From an uncultured Acetatifactor sp. (GTDB lineage Bacteria; Bacillota; Clostridia; Lachnospirales; Lachnospiraceae): a stretch of DNA of 32,808 bases. The position numbers and the translations under genes were made by a program. Under the pieces are notes generated by a model. The model saw nothing but the letters and a program-made list of their open reading frames with translations, had not been told where the DNA came from and did no database searches. Below, in pieces: positions 14,760-24,378 of this stretch (position 1 is the stretch's first letter; every line of letters begins with the position of its first letter). The stretch spans positions 1-32,808 of the forward strand of contig CAJUFI010000052.1 in NCBI GenBank assembly GCA_910585665.1. Reading direction: 5' to 3'.

Positions 14760-16394
14760 ATGGAAAATACAGAAAAATCTGCTTTGGAACTGGCGGAGAA
14801 GGAGATTGCAGAGACCGGAGCGCTCAGCTTTCCGGGCCGCCGGAGGTTGTGGGAGGCCATGGGGCCGCTGGAACCCAGGGAGCAGGATTCCGGCACGCCC
14901 CGTTCTCTCACCGGACCGCTGAAGAAACGGGCGGAGCTGGCGCTGGCTTGTGCCAAAAAGGTGTCCCGCATCTGGTGCGCCTTTGATGGGGAAGACAAGC
15001 GGCCCCAGCATCTGATGAAGCAGACCCGGGCCTACCTGGACGGAAAAATTTCCGCGGAAGCCCTTAGCGCTGAGAGCGATGTCATTGATGACTTCATGAT
15101 CATCGTGGAGGATGAGGGCGACAGTGCCACGGCTGCGGCTCTGGCCGCCTGGGATGCCCTGGTGGTGGCTCTGGAGGACGAGTCCCTGCTGGAACCCTGG
15201 TGTGCCGATGCCACTGACGCCGATCTGGATCCCTACGACTGGGACGCCGCGAAAAACGCCGCCATGGCCTGGCGGGACGCAGGTTCCGGGGGCAATCCGG
15301 GCAAGCGGGCGGTGCGGGAGATGAAATACTGGGCCTGGTATCTGGAGGAGTGGGCCAGGCTGCTGGGGGCGGAGGACTACCGGTTCCCGCCCAGGTACAT
15401 CAGGGCCTTTCAGGAGAAGCAGGCTCCGGCCCGGCCTGTGCCCCAGGAAGTCACCCTGGAGAGCTTCGCCGGATATATGGGCGGCAGATACCAGTTCCAT
15501 ACCTATGCTTCGCTGCGGGAGGGCTATGACCGGGAGCCGGGAACCTACACTGTGAGTCTCTGGTTCGACGGGGATCGCGGCATATGCCCCGTATGCCACA
15601 AGGAGACGGAACTGGTTGATATTGTCCATGGGGATTGCTGCCTGTGGGAGATTCCCCTGCCGGGCGGCCGGAAACTGGAGGTGCATCGAATCATGCCCAA
15701 CTTCAGCTGTCCCGACCACCCGGATATCCCGTTCATTTTCCCGCCGTCCGCCGAGCTGGTCTCCAACTACAACGCGGCCCTTAAAGACTACTGGAAGGGC
15801 CCTGGCCGCAAGCAGGCGTTCGTGGAGCAGCTGGAGAACTGTCTTCCCCGGATGCTGAACATCCAGGGGGTGGAGGTGGAATATCTGGCGAACCACTGGG
15901 AAGAGCTTCATCTGACCAATGTGGGCTGGGTGGACAGGGAAATGGAACAATATGCCTTTGACGTGGCCCCGTTTCTTCCCAATTTCTTCCTCCACAGCTG
16001 CACTTTGGAGCAGTATCTCCGCTATTATCCTGACCAGGTTCGGTGGCTGGAGGATGGCAGTATTGAGATAGAGCTTTTCCGTCTCTGGGTCCGGATCTGG
16101 ATGGACGAGGCTGGCCGGCCCAAGCGGGCCATGCTCACCACGCGGTTTGCCATCTGGGTCGCGGGGAAGCCGGATAAGAATCCTTTTCTGCCCAAACTGT
16201 TGGCCGAGCTGCGGGGAATGACGCCAGAGCAGGTAAAAGAATCCCTTCGGACCGCCAAGCCTGTTTCAAGGGATTATGAACTGGAGCCTCTGTCCGGCCT
16301 GACCCGGCCTGAAGCTATCCGGTTCCAGGCCGCCCTTGAAGCGGGGGGAGTGGAGTGCAGGATTCTGCCCACTCCCATCGCGCAGCAAGGCTGA
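14760..16394 (+). CDS. Unrecognised 544-residue multidomain protein in the peptide-transport cluster
   Basis: A soluble, acidic protein without signal peptide or membrane segment. The N-terminal 220 residues are helical, with DDFMIIVEDEGDSATAAALAAW and later KRAVREMKYWAWYLEEWARLL, a layout that recalls Imm5-type immunity proteins. The middle contains CPVC near residues 276-279, a further Cys pair near 292 and a CPDH near 317, possibly a zinc site. The last 55 residues (MTPEQVKESLRTAKPV, then RPEAIRFQAALEAGGVECRIL) resemble the C-terminal fold of ribosomal protein L7/L12. ATG 14760 follows AAAGGAG. It is cotranscribed in layout with transporter genes. All domain ideas are low-confidence inferences; the function is unknown. 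Confidence 0.8.
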   Translation: MENTEKSALELAEKEIAETGALSFPGRRRLWEAMGPLEPREQDSGTPRSLTGPLKKRAELALACAKKVSRIWCAFDGEDKRPQHLMKQTRAYLDGKISAEALSAESDVIDDFMIIVEDEGDSATAAALAAWDALVVALEDESLLEPWCADATDADLDPYDWDAAKNAAMAWRDAGSGGNPGKRAVREMKYWAWYLEEWARLLGAEDYRFPPRYIRAFQEKQAPARPVPQEVTLESFAGYMGGRYQFHTYASLREGYDREPGTYTVSLWFDGDRGICPVCHKETELVDIVHGDCCLWEIPLPGGRKLEVHRIMPNFSCPDHPDIPFIFPPSAELVSNYNAALKDYWKGPGRKQAFVEQLENCLPRMLNIQGVEVEYLANHWEELHLTNVGWVDREMEQYAFDVAPFLPNFFLHSCTLEQYLRYYPDQVRWLEDGSIEIELFRLWVRIWMDEAGRPKRAMLTTRFAIWVAGKPDKNPFLPKLLAELRGMTPEQVKESLRTAKPVSRDYELEPLSGLTRPEAIRFQAALEAGGVECRILPTPIAQQG

Positions 16395-16398
16395 TATA

Positions 16399-16460
16399 CT
16401 ACATAACGCCAGAATTTACCATACTGCATTGGTTAAACGTATATGGTTGGCGTTATATAG
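16399..16460. repeat. 54-bp element with inverted ends, copy A
   Basis: The core 16403-16456 begins ATAACGCCA and ends TGGCGTTAT. With flanks the arms are CTACATAACGCCA and TGGCGTTATATAG, 12 of 13 complementary. Copy B at 29186-29239 matches in about 47 of 54 positions. This copy lies 8 bases after the stop of the unrecognised gene. The rest of 16395-16563 holds no gene. Confidence 0.75.
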
Positions 16461-16563
16461 TCCGGTTACTGTTTATACGGTAAGGAATTGTTAAAAAATT
16501 TTCAAAGACAGGAGGTTGAGCCGCAGCCTGGCACAGTAGCGCACAGGAGCCGGCAAATGTAAA

Positions 16564-18531
16564 ATGAAGAAGATTCAGACGAAGATTATGATTTTGGTTG
16601 TACTTGCCACATTGGGAGTCTCTTTGGTGAATGTGCTGCTGGGTACGGTGATTACCCGCAACTCCACCGTGACGGCTCTGGAGAAGACTGTGGGCGAGAC
16701 GGCGAAGCTGGCGGCTCTTTCAGCCGAGAACATGATATCCACCTATACCCTCACCATCGCGGAAGTGGCCTCTTATCCCGTGCTCTCGGATCCGGAGTCC
16801 ACGGCCGAGGAGAGACAGGCGTTCCTCCAGTCCAAGGTGGACGCTTATTACATGCGGTTCGGGGGCATGGCGGATGTCTCCGGCTACGACGCAATCCATG
16901 ATGCGGACGTCTCGGGGGAGCCGTTCTTCCAGGCGGCTCTTGCAGGGAATGCCTATATGTCCATCCCCTATATGGACGGCGACGACATGTACCTGGTAGT
17001 ATCTGCGCCGGTGACGAGCGGGGGCAGCGTGCAGGGCGTGGTCTATTTCCACTGCGACACCAATATCCTGCAGGCCATCGTAGAGGGCATCCAGATAGGC
17101 GAGGACGCGGATGCCTACATACTGGATAAGGAGGGCACCACCATCGCCGCTGTGGAGGTGGAGGAGGTGCTGAGCCAGGAGAACCTTCTGCGGGAGATGG
17201 CGGAGAATCCGGGCGACAGCTTTGTCCAGGAACTGGGCGCCATCGAGAAAAAGATGATCGCAGGTGAGAACGGCGTGGGAAGCTATACCTATGAGGACGG
17301 CAGCGACTATATCCAGGGCTATGCCCCTATCCCGGGCACGGACGGCTGGAGCGTGGGCGTGTCAATCAGCGAGGATGAATTCATGCGTTCCGCCTATGTG
17401 GGCAATAACATACAGATAGCAGTCAGCCTGGCACTCTGCCTGCTGGTGATATTGATTTCAGCATTCGTGTGCCGCACCGTCACGGGCCCCATCGTGAAAT
17501 GCGCTACGCGTCTGCGGGCTCTTTCCCAGGGAGACCTGAAGAGCCCTCTTCCCGAGGTGAAAGGCAGGGACGAGACCAGGGTGCTGGCGGATTCCACCGC
17601 CCAGCTGGTGGAGACTTTCAGGGGCATTCTGGCGGAGATTGGCGCGGTGCTGGGCAGCATTGCCGAGGGCGATTTGACCAAAGAGAGCGACAGCGCCCGG
17701 TATCCCGGAGACTTTCAGGAGCTGCAGAAGGATCTGGAAATCATCGGCGATAAGCTGAACCAGACCCTGGGAGGCATAGCGGCGGCCACGGCCCGGGTAT
17801 CCAGCGGTTCCGCCCAGGTGGCTTCCTCGGGAATGGCCCTGTCCCAGGGGGCTACGGAGCAGGCCAGCGCCGTGGAGGAGCTTTCCGCCACCCTGGAGGA
17901 TATGGACAGGGACGCGAAAGAGACGGCCCGGCTGGCGGAAGAGACCAGGACAGCAGTCCGGGGCGCGGAGGAAAAGCTCCAGGAAAGCAGCAGCCAGATT
18001 CAGGATCTGAACGAAGCCATGGAGTCCATCACTGCCTCCTCCAACGAAATCAAGCGCATCATAGACACTATCGAGGACATCGCCCTCCAGACCAACATTT
18101 TGGCCCTGAACGCCTCCGTGGAGGCCGCCAGGGCCGGGGAAGCGGGCAAGGGCTTTGCGGTGGTGGCCAATGAAGTCCGGGAGCTGGCCAATAAGTCCGA
18201 CGAGGCCACCAAGGCCACCATGGAGATGATTCGCCGCTCCATCCAGGCCGTGGGCAGCGGCAGCCAGGCCGTGTCCAATGTCACCGTATCCGTGTCCGAT
18301 GTGGTGGTGCTGGCAGGGCAGGCGGCGGAGCAGATGGAAGTGATGGCAAAGGCCGTGGAGCGCCAGACCGGTGCCATCGACCAGGTCAGCATGGCCGTGG
18401 GCCAGATTTCCGAAGTGGTGCAGTCCAATTCCGCCACGGCCCAGGAGAGCGCGGCCACCAGCGAGGAACTCTCCAATCAGGCAGCGGTGCTGAAAGGCCT
18501 GGTGGGCGGCTTTACTCTCCGGAGACAGTGA
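16564..18531 (+). CDS. Methyl-accepting chemotaxis protein
   Basis: A 655-residue transmembrane chemoreceptor. Helix 1 is near residues 8-30, followed by a periplasm-side (extracellular) dCache-like sensor region with MYLVVSAPVTSGG and a second DAYILDKEGTTIAAVE module. Helix 2 is near 279-301, then a HAMP domain (TGPIVKCATRLRALSQGDL). The long signalling coiled coil has the conserved hairpin tip IALQTNILALNASVEAARAG. It should steer CheA/CheW in response to an external ligand. It sits between the transporter permeases and the transporter ATPase, suggesting that the peptide system supplies or shares its ligand. The ribosome site is weak: GGAG at 16546-16549 is 14 bases from the ATG. Confidence 0.92.
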   Translation: MKKIQTKIMILVVLATLGVSLVNVLLGTVITRNSTVTALEKTVGETAKLAALSAENMISTYTLTIAEVASYPVLSDPESTAEERQAFLQSKVDAYYMRFGGMADVSGYDAIHDADVSGEPFFQAALAGNAYMSIPYMDGDDMYLVVSAPVTSGGSVQGVVYFHCDTNILQAIVEGIQIGEDADAYILDKEGTTIAAVEVEEVLSQENLLREMAENPGDSFVQELGAIEKKMIAGENGVGSYTYEDGSDYIQGYAPIPGTDGWSVGVSISEDEFMRSAYVGNNIQIAVSLALCLLVILISAFVCRTVTGPIVKCATRLRALSQGDLKSPLPEVKGRDETRVLADSTAQLVETFRGILAEIGAVLGSIAEGDLTKESDSARYPGDFQELQKDLEIIGDKLNQTLGGIAAATARVSSGSAQVASSGMALSQGATEQASAVEELSATLEDMDRDAKETARLAEETRTAVRGAEEKLQESSSQIQDLNEAMESITASSNEIKRIIDTIEDIALQTNILALNASVEAARAGEAGKGFAVVANEVRELANKSDEATKATMEMIRRSIQAVGSGSQAVSNVTVSVSDVVVLAGQAAEQMEVMAKAVERQTGAIDQVSMAVGQISEVVQSNSATAQESAATSEELSNQAAVLKGLVGGFTLRRQ

Positions 18532-18621
18532 GGAAACCCGGAAGGGAAGCTACGGGGATTCGGGAACGAGAGAATGAGGAACTCTCCAGAAGCCTGACAG
18601 CCCGAAAGGAGGCACAGCGTT

Positions 18622-20340
18622 TTGATTAAGATAGAGGATTTGTCCGTTGCCTTCGGCGAGACGGAAGCGGTGAGATATGTGAATCTGGACTTGGTGGAAG
18701 GAGAGATCCTGGGCGTGGTGGGGGAATCCGGCTCCGGCAAGTCCGTCACGGCCCTGACCCTCATGGGGCTGGCGGCGGATACGGCGCGTGTCACCACAGG
18801 CCGAATACTTTTTGACGGCGTGACGTTGCGGGAAGCGGGCAGCCCCTGTGATAAAAGGCTTTACCGCAGCTACCAGGGAGCCAGGATGTCCATGGTGTTC
18901 CAGGAGCCTATGACTTCCCTGAACCCTACCCAGAGGGCAGGGCGGCAGGTGGAGGAGATGCTGCGGCTCCACACCGGGCTGGCGGCTGCGGAGAGGAGGG
19001 AAAAGGTGCTGGAGGCTTTCCGGGCGGTAGGGCTGCGGGAGCCTGAGAAAGTGTACGCAAGCTATCCCCACCAGCTCTCTGGCGGCATGCGCCAGCGGGT
19101 GATGATCGCCATGGCGGTGATTCTGGAGCCGGAGCTGATCGTGGCGGACGAGCCCACCACGGCCCTGGACGTGACCATACAAAACCAGATCATAGAGCTG
19201 CTGCGTAAAATCAACGAAACCCAGAAGAACGCCATGCTTTTCATCACCCATGACCTGAACCTGGCCAGGCGGCTGTGCCACAGGGTAGCGGTGATGAAGG
19301 ACGGCCGGGTGGTGGAACAGGGGCCTGTGGAGGAGATTTTCCGAAATCCGAAGGAGGAATACACGAGAAGGCTCATAGAAGCCGTTCCCTCCAGGATGGA
19401 ACGCAGGAAAGATATCCGAGAGGTGTTTCAGGAGCCAGTCAAAGGGGACTTCCTAAATACAAAAGAGGAATATACGAAAAGAAAAGTGGCGGTTTCCGGG
19501 GCAGAGGAGAGAACGTCTCAGGAATCTGCGCAGTCTGCCGCTCCTGTCCTGGAGGTCAGGAATCTGTCCGTGTACTATCAGGACGGGAACGTGAGCTTTC
19601 TTTCCGGAGACAGGAAGAACTGGCAGGGAGAGCGGCTTTCCCTGAGGGAGCGGCTGTCCGGGACGAAGAAGGAATGGGTGGTGTCCGGGGCGGATTTCGA
19701 GATTTATCCCGGGGAGAGCTTAGGGCTGGTGGGGGAGAGCGGCTGCGGCAAGACCTCCCTGTCCAAGGCAATCTTAGGCATGAACTGCCATATCCAGGGG
19801 GAAATCCGGCACCATAGCATACGCCCCCAGATGATATTCCAGGATCCCTACAGCAGCCTGAACCCCACGAAGACCATCGGATGGCTCCTCCAGGAGCCCT
19901 TAAGGGCGGCGGGAGCCCTGGACAAATCCAGAGCCATGACCAAAGGGGACATGGTGGCCGCCGCCTACGATATGCTGCGCAAGGTGGGGCTGGAGGAGAG
20001 CTATTTTAGCCGCAGGCCATCCCAGCTCTCCGGCGGCCAGCGCCAGCGGGTGAGCATCGGCCAGGCGCTGATCACGAGCCCGGGCTTCCTGGTGGCGGAC
20101 GAGCCTGTGTCGGCTCTGGACGTGACCATACAGGCTCAGATCATGGAGCTGCTGCAGCGTCTCCAACAAGAGATGCACCTGGCCTACCTCTTCATTTCCC
20201 ACGACATCAATGTAGTCTACCGCATGTGCGACAGGATCATGGTGATGAAAGAGGGGCGGATCATTGAGATTGGGGAGACGGAAGAGATATTCGAGCATCC
20301 CCGGGAGGACTACACGAAGCTGCTGCTGCGGGAATCCTGA
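18622..20340 (+). CDS. Fused two-domain peptide ABC transporter ATPase (DppD-DppF type)
   Basis: A 572-residue protein with two complete ATPase domains that in many bacteria are separate. Domain 1: Walker A GESGSGKSVT, signature LSGGMRQR, Walker B LIVADEPTTALD. Domain 2: Walker A GESGCGKTS, signature LSGGQRQR, Walker B FLVADEPVSALD. The linker (about residues 250-310) carries two similar segments, NPKEEYTRR and NTKEEYTKR, and the C-terminus has HPREDYTKL, the usual family tail. The start is TTG at 18622 with AAAGGAGG at 18605-18612. It closes the cluster and would energise the two permeases upstream. Domain 2 is shorter than usual around the Walker A to Q-loop interval. Confidence 0.92.
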   Translation: MIKIEDLSVAFGETEAVRYVNLDLVEGEILGVVGESGSGKSVTALTLMGLAADTARVTTGRILFDGVTLREAGSPCDKRLYRSYQGARMSMVFQEPMTSLNPTQRAGRQVEEMLRLHTGLAAAERREKVLEAFRAVGLREPEKVYASYPHQLSGGMRQRVMIAMAVILEPELIVADEPTTALDVTIQNQIIELLRKINETQKNAMLFITHDLNLARRLCHRVAVMKDGRVVEQGPVEEIFRNPKEEYTRRLIEAVPSRMERRKDIREVFQEPVKGDFLNTKEEYTKRKVAVSGAEERTSQESAQSAAPVLEVRNLSVYYQDGNVSFLSGDRKNWQGERLSLRERLSGTKKEWVVSGADFEIYPGESLGLVGESGCGKTSLSKAILGMNCHIQGEIRHHSIRPQMIFQDPYSSLNPTKTIGWLLQEPLRAAGALDKSRAMTKGDMVAAAYDMLRKVGLEESYFSRRPSQLSGGQRQRVSIGQALITSPGFLVADEPVSALDVTIQAQIMELLQRLQQEMHLAYLFISHDINVVYRMCDRIMVMKEGRIIEIGETEEIFEHPREDYTKLLLRES

Positions 20341-20670
20341 AAAGCCGCAGCGGCCTGCTCCGACATTTCCCGTCCCGTTCGTTAAAAAACTTCCACCTGC
20401 GCGGCTGCGCCCATGACAGGCATGATATCAGCGTCTATCGATGTCGGATGTAAAGGTGCATTTATTTGTGGCAATCGGCGCTTCACAATCTCTGCGGTGT
20501 TCAAGCGCAATTCAACTACAACAGGGATTACACTTTTGAACCCGAAAAGCTCCGGGGCGGCGTTCCTGTTCTTCGTAATCGCTTTTGCGGGCATCGGGGT
20601 ATGCCTGTATTTCCGCAGGAACAGGCATACCTGGGAGCTGGAGAGGCGGGAGGACTGAACGATTTCCCTG
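20341..20670. other. Interval between ATPase gene and AraC-type gene, possible small membrane ORF
   Basis: No assured gene. A plus-strand frame (20413-20658) ends in a membrane-like stretch, AAFLFFVIAFAGIGVCLYF, followed by basic residues, and could be the 3' remnant of a membrane or surface protein. It has no ribosome site. An antisense frame (20382-20594) also looks partly coding. I cannot choose between them. Confidence 0.3.
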
Positions 20671-21522
20671 TTACGCCTTTTTCTTTGTTACGGGTATCCA
20701 TACCTCGTATTGCGCGTTCTGAGGATCCGGATTTAAGTAAACCTCAATATCAGGGGCGTTGGCATATTCATACCCGGAGGCCGGAAGCCACTCTGTTATG
20801 ATCCGCCGCTCCAATTCCTGTATCGACTGGTTCGTGCCTGTTCCGGAAAAGATTGCCCAAGTGGACGCAGGAACGGTATATTCTTCAAACCCGCCGCCTG
20901 TCTTTGTACTGGAAACGGCAATGAAATATTTCCATTGTTCTTCCTCGTTGCAGACGCTTATGCCCAAAAGCCCCATTGGCGGCGTATCCATCATTCCTGC
21001 CAGCTTCTGTATGGTTCCGTTTGCGGACGCCTCCTGCCACATCTTGGGCACCACCATAAAGTTGCTTTCGATTTCCCTGTCAAGCGGTGCAGATACGCCG
21101 ATAATGCGGAAGGCTTCTTTTGTTTCGATTCGATAATTCATCTCTGTCGCTCCTTTCACAGCAATTGTAAACACAATGGGAGAAAAAGACTTCACGGATA
21201 CGCCCTCGTCTTTCACGGACGAGGGGGCTATCCCGTGAAAAGACTGGAACGCCCTGTTGAATGCGGTGGGGGAACGGTAGCCGTACTTCTCTGCGATATC
21301 GATGATCCGTGCATCCCCGCCCTGCAAGTCTACCGCCGCTAAAGACATTTTTCTCCGTCGGATATACTCTGCCAGAGTGATGCCCGCCATATAGGTAAAC
21401 ATCCTCTGATAGTGATAGGTGGAGCAGCAGGCGATCCGCCCCAGCTGTTCATAGTCGATTTCGCCTGTCAAATGTTCCTCAATATAATCCATGCTTTGGT
21501 TTAATCTTTCGACCCATTCCAT
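20671..21522 (-). CDS. AraC-family regulator with C-terminal GyrI-like effector domain
   Basis: A 283-residue regulator. Residues 1-105 form the double helix-turn-helix AraC domain: LGRIACCSTYHYQRMFTYMAG for the first unit, then IIDIAEKYGYRSPTAFNRAF for the second. Residues from about 125 to the end form a GyrI-like (SoxS/Rob/BmrR-type) small-molecule binding domain, with KEAFRIIGVSAPL, MMDTPPMGLLGISV and a closing DIEVYLNPDPQNAQYEVWIPV. Such proteins usually respond to hydrophobic compounds. ATG 21522 is chosen because AGGAGG lies just upstream on the minus strand; a longer open frame runs into the neighbour's DNA. A TATAAT (21575-21580, minus strand) may belong to its promoter. Confidence 0.92.
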   Translation of the reverse strand: MEWVERLNQSMDYIEEHLTGEIDYEQLGRIACCSTYHYQRMFTYMAGITLAEYIRRRKMSLAAVDLQGGDARIIDIAEKYGYRSPTAFNRAFQSFHGIAPSSVKDEGVSVKSFSPIVFTIAVKGATEMNYRIETKEAFRIIGVSAPLDREIESNFMVVPKMWQEASANGTIQKLAGMMDTPPMGLLGISVCNEEEQWKYFIAVSSTKTGGGFEEYTVPASTWAIFSGTGTNQSIQELERRIITEWLPASGYEYANAPDIEVYLNPDPQNAQYEVWIPVTKKKA

Positions 21523-21605
21523 GAGATACCTCCTCGTATGTATTGTGCTTTGCGGACTTAAATGTGTCTTTATCATTATAAGACATTTCCTTACATTTTT
21601 CCTCT

Positions 21606-22154
21606 CTATCCTTGCACAAAAAAGAGAGGCGGCAGAACAGCCTCCTCCCGGGCGGTGGGATCCGTGAAGAGCCCGGCCTTCGGCGGGTGATAGGTGAACC
21701 ACAGGAAGCAGGCCAAAAGGATGCAGACAAAGCAGCCCAACAAAATGCCATAGGGCTTTCCCTTGCAGGACAGGGCGAGGCGGCAGGCAATCCGGAACGC
21801 AATCAGGACGCTCAGAAGAAAGATGCCGAGATCCAGAAGGAACACATCCCTGCCCAGGATACAGGTATAGCCATAGTATAAGAGCGGAATCGCCAATGTC
21901 CCGGCCAAAAGCCCTGCCCAAAGGGAAGAGGGGAGGCAGGGGAAGTCTCCTTTCAGCCTGCCGATCAGGAACAGCGAGTACAGGAGCATGGGAAAGAACA
22001 GCAGCTTCATATGCTCCCAGACCGATTCATTGACCGGGGAGAAAAGGCCGACCACAGCGTGCTTTCCGCTCCAATCATACAGGAAGTGTGCCAGCGTGCC
22101 GGTGAGCATGACAAAAAGGATGCCGATAACGGTATATCGTCTCAAAGTCTTCAT
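21606..22154 (-). CDS. Small multipass membrane protein (possibly DUF6512-type)
   Basis: A 182-residue protein with about six hydrophobic segments: TVIGILFVMLTGTLAHFLYDW, the LLFFPMLLYSLFLIG segment, LWAGLLAGTLAIPLLYYG, DLGIFLLSVLIAFRIAC, and GILLGCFVCILLACFLWF before a short tail. The early signature GLFSPVNESVWEHMKLLFFP is a conserved-looking block. ATG 22154 has GGAGGG upstream; the longer open frame is discarded. The family name is from memory and uncertain. It is transcribed ahead of the AraC-type gene with an 83-base gap, so the two may be linked. No enzymatic motif is seen. Confidence 0.75.
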   Translation of the reverse strand: MKTLRRYTVIGILFVMLTGTLAHFLYDWSGKHAVVGLFSPVNESVWEHMKLLFFPMLLYSLFLIGRLKGDFPCLPSSLWAGLLAGTLAIPLLYYGYTCILGRDVFLLDLGIFLLSVLIAFRIACRLALSCKGKPYGILLGCFVCILLACFLWFTYHPPKAGLFTDPTAREEAVLPPLFFVQG

Positions 22155-22388
22155 AAAAATCCCTCCGCGGTTAGTATATGTAACTTTGCGGCAGATATGT
22201 GCGGCGCAGATTCCGGACATATCCTGCCGGAATGCCCACGTGGCAGACTGGAGGTTCCGGCGTTCTGATGTTTTGGGTAGCGTAAAGGCGTATGGAACAG
22301 CAAATTGTAAACCATGCGTCTTTTTTGCGTCCAAAAAGAGGGAATATCACCTCTTGCACATGGAAATCCACCTGTTGCGCAGATGATA

Positions 22389-22416
22389 TTTACAGCCATG
22401 GAAATTTCTGTATACT
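22389..22416 (+). promoter_or_regulatory. Promoter of the single-chain ABC exporter gene
   Basis: TTTACA (22389-22394) and TATACT (22411-22416) have a 16-base spacer. Transcription would start near 22424 and give a leader of about 160 bases, in which I see no clear regulatory structure. Confidence 0.55.
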
Positions 22417-22584
22417 GTAGCTATAGCCGGAGACACCGTTGCAGGCGGCATGTCTGGAAATCGGCATGGCTGGGAAACGGTATGTCGGAAAGCGGCCAGG
22501 CAGCAGAGCCGGGAATCCGCCAAAGGCGATATAAGGACTGTAGGCCGCATCAGGCTGCAGGTTACAGAAAGGATGGTCATCCAT

Positions 22585-24309
22585 ATGGACAAAAGCACGC
22601 AGAAACAGGTGGCAAGAGGATATATCCGTGAATTCTACCAGAACAACAGGGCGAATTTCGCGCTGGCTGTCATAGCCGTCATACTCTCCGCCGGGATGCA
22701 GGTGGGAATCGCATATCTGCTCAAGGAGCTGACGGACGTGTCCATGAGCGGAGATCTGGGGATGCTCATGGAGCTTGTGAGGACGGCGGCGGTGTTCATG
22801 CTGCTGACGGTAGGGATATGGCTGCTGGACAGACAGTTCAGGCACAATTTCATCAGAAAGGCGGTGGAGGGCTACCGGAATAAGGCCTTCGACGCCATCA
22901 CCGCCAAAGGGATCGCATCCTTCGGAAAGGAGAATACCAGCAGTTATATCTCGGCGCTGACCAATGATGTGAATTCCATAGAGACTAATTACCTGACGGC
23001 CAACTTCACGTTCCTCACGCTGGCGCTGCAGGCCGTTGCTTCCATCGGGCTGATGCTGTGGTACAGCTGGTCGCTGACTTTGGTGGTGATGGTTCTGGGC
23101 ATTCTGCTCATTGCAATCTCCCTGCCCTTTGGGAACAGGATCGCGGAACAGGAGAGGAGAGTCAGCGAGAAGAACGCGAGTTTCATGTCCATGGTGAAGG
23201 ATCTGCTCAGCGGGCTGGCCGTCATCAAAAGCTTCCAGGCCCAGGAGGAGACGGCAGCGCTGTACTATGACAGGAACGGGGAGCTGGAGCAGACCAAATG
23301 CCGGCGCAGGAAAGCGGCGGAGGTGGTGAACATCGCTTCCTTTATCGGCAGCTTTGCGGTGCAGATGGGCGTGTTCTGTTACGGGGCATATCTGAGCATC
23401 CGGGGGAGGATCACGCCGGGGGTGGTGATCGCTTTCGTGCAGATGATGAACTATATCATCAATCCGATTCAGCAGCTGCCGGGGCTTTTGGCCAACAGGA
23501 AGGCTGCCCTGGGGCTCATTGAGAAGATGGCGGTCTATGGGGAGGACGTATCTTACGGGGAGCGCCTGGAGAGGTTGGAGACCGTGGGGGAGGGCATCTG
23601 CTTTGACCATGTGGATTTCGCCTATGAGGAGGGGGACAGCGTATTGAAGGACGTGAGTCTCCGGTTCGAGACGGGCAAGAGCTATGCAATCGTAGGCGGT
23701 TCCGGATCGGGCAAGTCCACCATGTTGAACCTGATCATGGGGAGCTATCCGGGGTACAGCGGGAGCATCACGGTGGGCGGAAAGGAGATCAGCCGTCTCC
23801 AGCCGGACAGCATATTCGACGTGATTTCCGTGATCCAGCAGAACGTGTTCATCTTCGATGATACAATCGTACAGAATATATGCATGTTCCGGGAGTTCGA
23901 CAGGGAGCAGGTAGACCGGGCGGTAAACGGAGCCGGACTGTCCAGGCTCATCGAGGAGAAGGGGGAGGGGTATGCCTGTGGGGAAGGCGGCTCCTGTCTG
24001 TCAGGCGGCGAGAGACAGCGCATCGCTATCGCCAGGAGCCTTCTGCGGAAATCCCCTGTGCTCCTGGTGGACGAAGCCACTTCCGCCCTGGACGCGGAGA
24101 CGGCGGAGGGCGTCACCGACTCCATCCTGAACATCCGGGGCCTGACCAGGCTGGTGGTGACCCACAGGCTGGACGAGAAGACGCTGAGCCGGTTCGATGG
24201 GATCGTGGTGATGAAAAACGGTCGGATTACGGAGCGGGGAACCTTCCAGGAGCTGATGGAGAAGAGACAGTATTTCTACTCGCTGTACATGGTCAGCAGG
24301 GAGACGTGA
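22585..24309 (+). CDS. ABC exporter (fused membrane and ATPase domains)
   Basis: A 574-residue half-transporter that probably works as a homodimer, as no partner gene adjoins it. Six membrane helices occupy about residues 20-310. The ATPase domain has Walker A GGSGSGKST, Q-loop VIQQNVFIF, signature LSGGERQR, Walker B VLLVDEATSALD and H-loop VTHRL. All key residues are present and no repeat-derived insert is seen, unlike the exporter pair at 6924-10729. The start is uncertain: ATG 22585 (AAAGGA 11 bases upstream) is preferred over ATG 22573. The substrate is not predictable; a lipid, drug or peptide is possible. Confidence 0.88.
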   Translation: MDKSTQKQVARGYIREFYQNNRANFALAVIAVILSAGMQVGIAYLLKELTDVSMSGDLGMLMELVRTAAVFMLLTVGIWLLDRQFRHNFIRKAVEGYRNKAFDAITAKGIASFGKENTSSYISALTNDVNSIETNYLTANFTFLTLALQAVASIGLMLWYSWSLTLVVMVLGILLIAISLPFGNRIAEQERRVSEKNASFMSMVKDLLSGLAVIKSFQAQEETAALYYDRNGELEQTKCRRRKAAEVVNIASFIGSFAVQMGVFCYGAYLSIRGRITPGVVIAFVQMMNYIINPIQQLPGLLANRKAALGLIEKMAVYGEDVSYGERLERLETVGEGICFDHVDFAYEEGDSVLKDVSLRFETGKSYAIVGGSGSGKSTMLNLIMGSYPGYSGSITVGGKEISRLQPDSIFDVISVIQQNVFIFDDTIVQNICMFREFDREQVDRAVNGAGLSRLIEEKGEGYACGEGGSCLSGGERQRIAIARSLLRKSPVLLVDEATSALDAETAEGVTDSILNIRGLTRLVVTHRLDEKTLSRFDGIVVMKNGRITERGTFQELMEKRQYFYSLYMVSRET

Positions 24310-24378
24310 GATTGGCCTTGCGCAAGGGGGATTCGCAGGTCTGCGGCCTGGGGGGCTTACCTCTCTGCAATCCGACTT

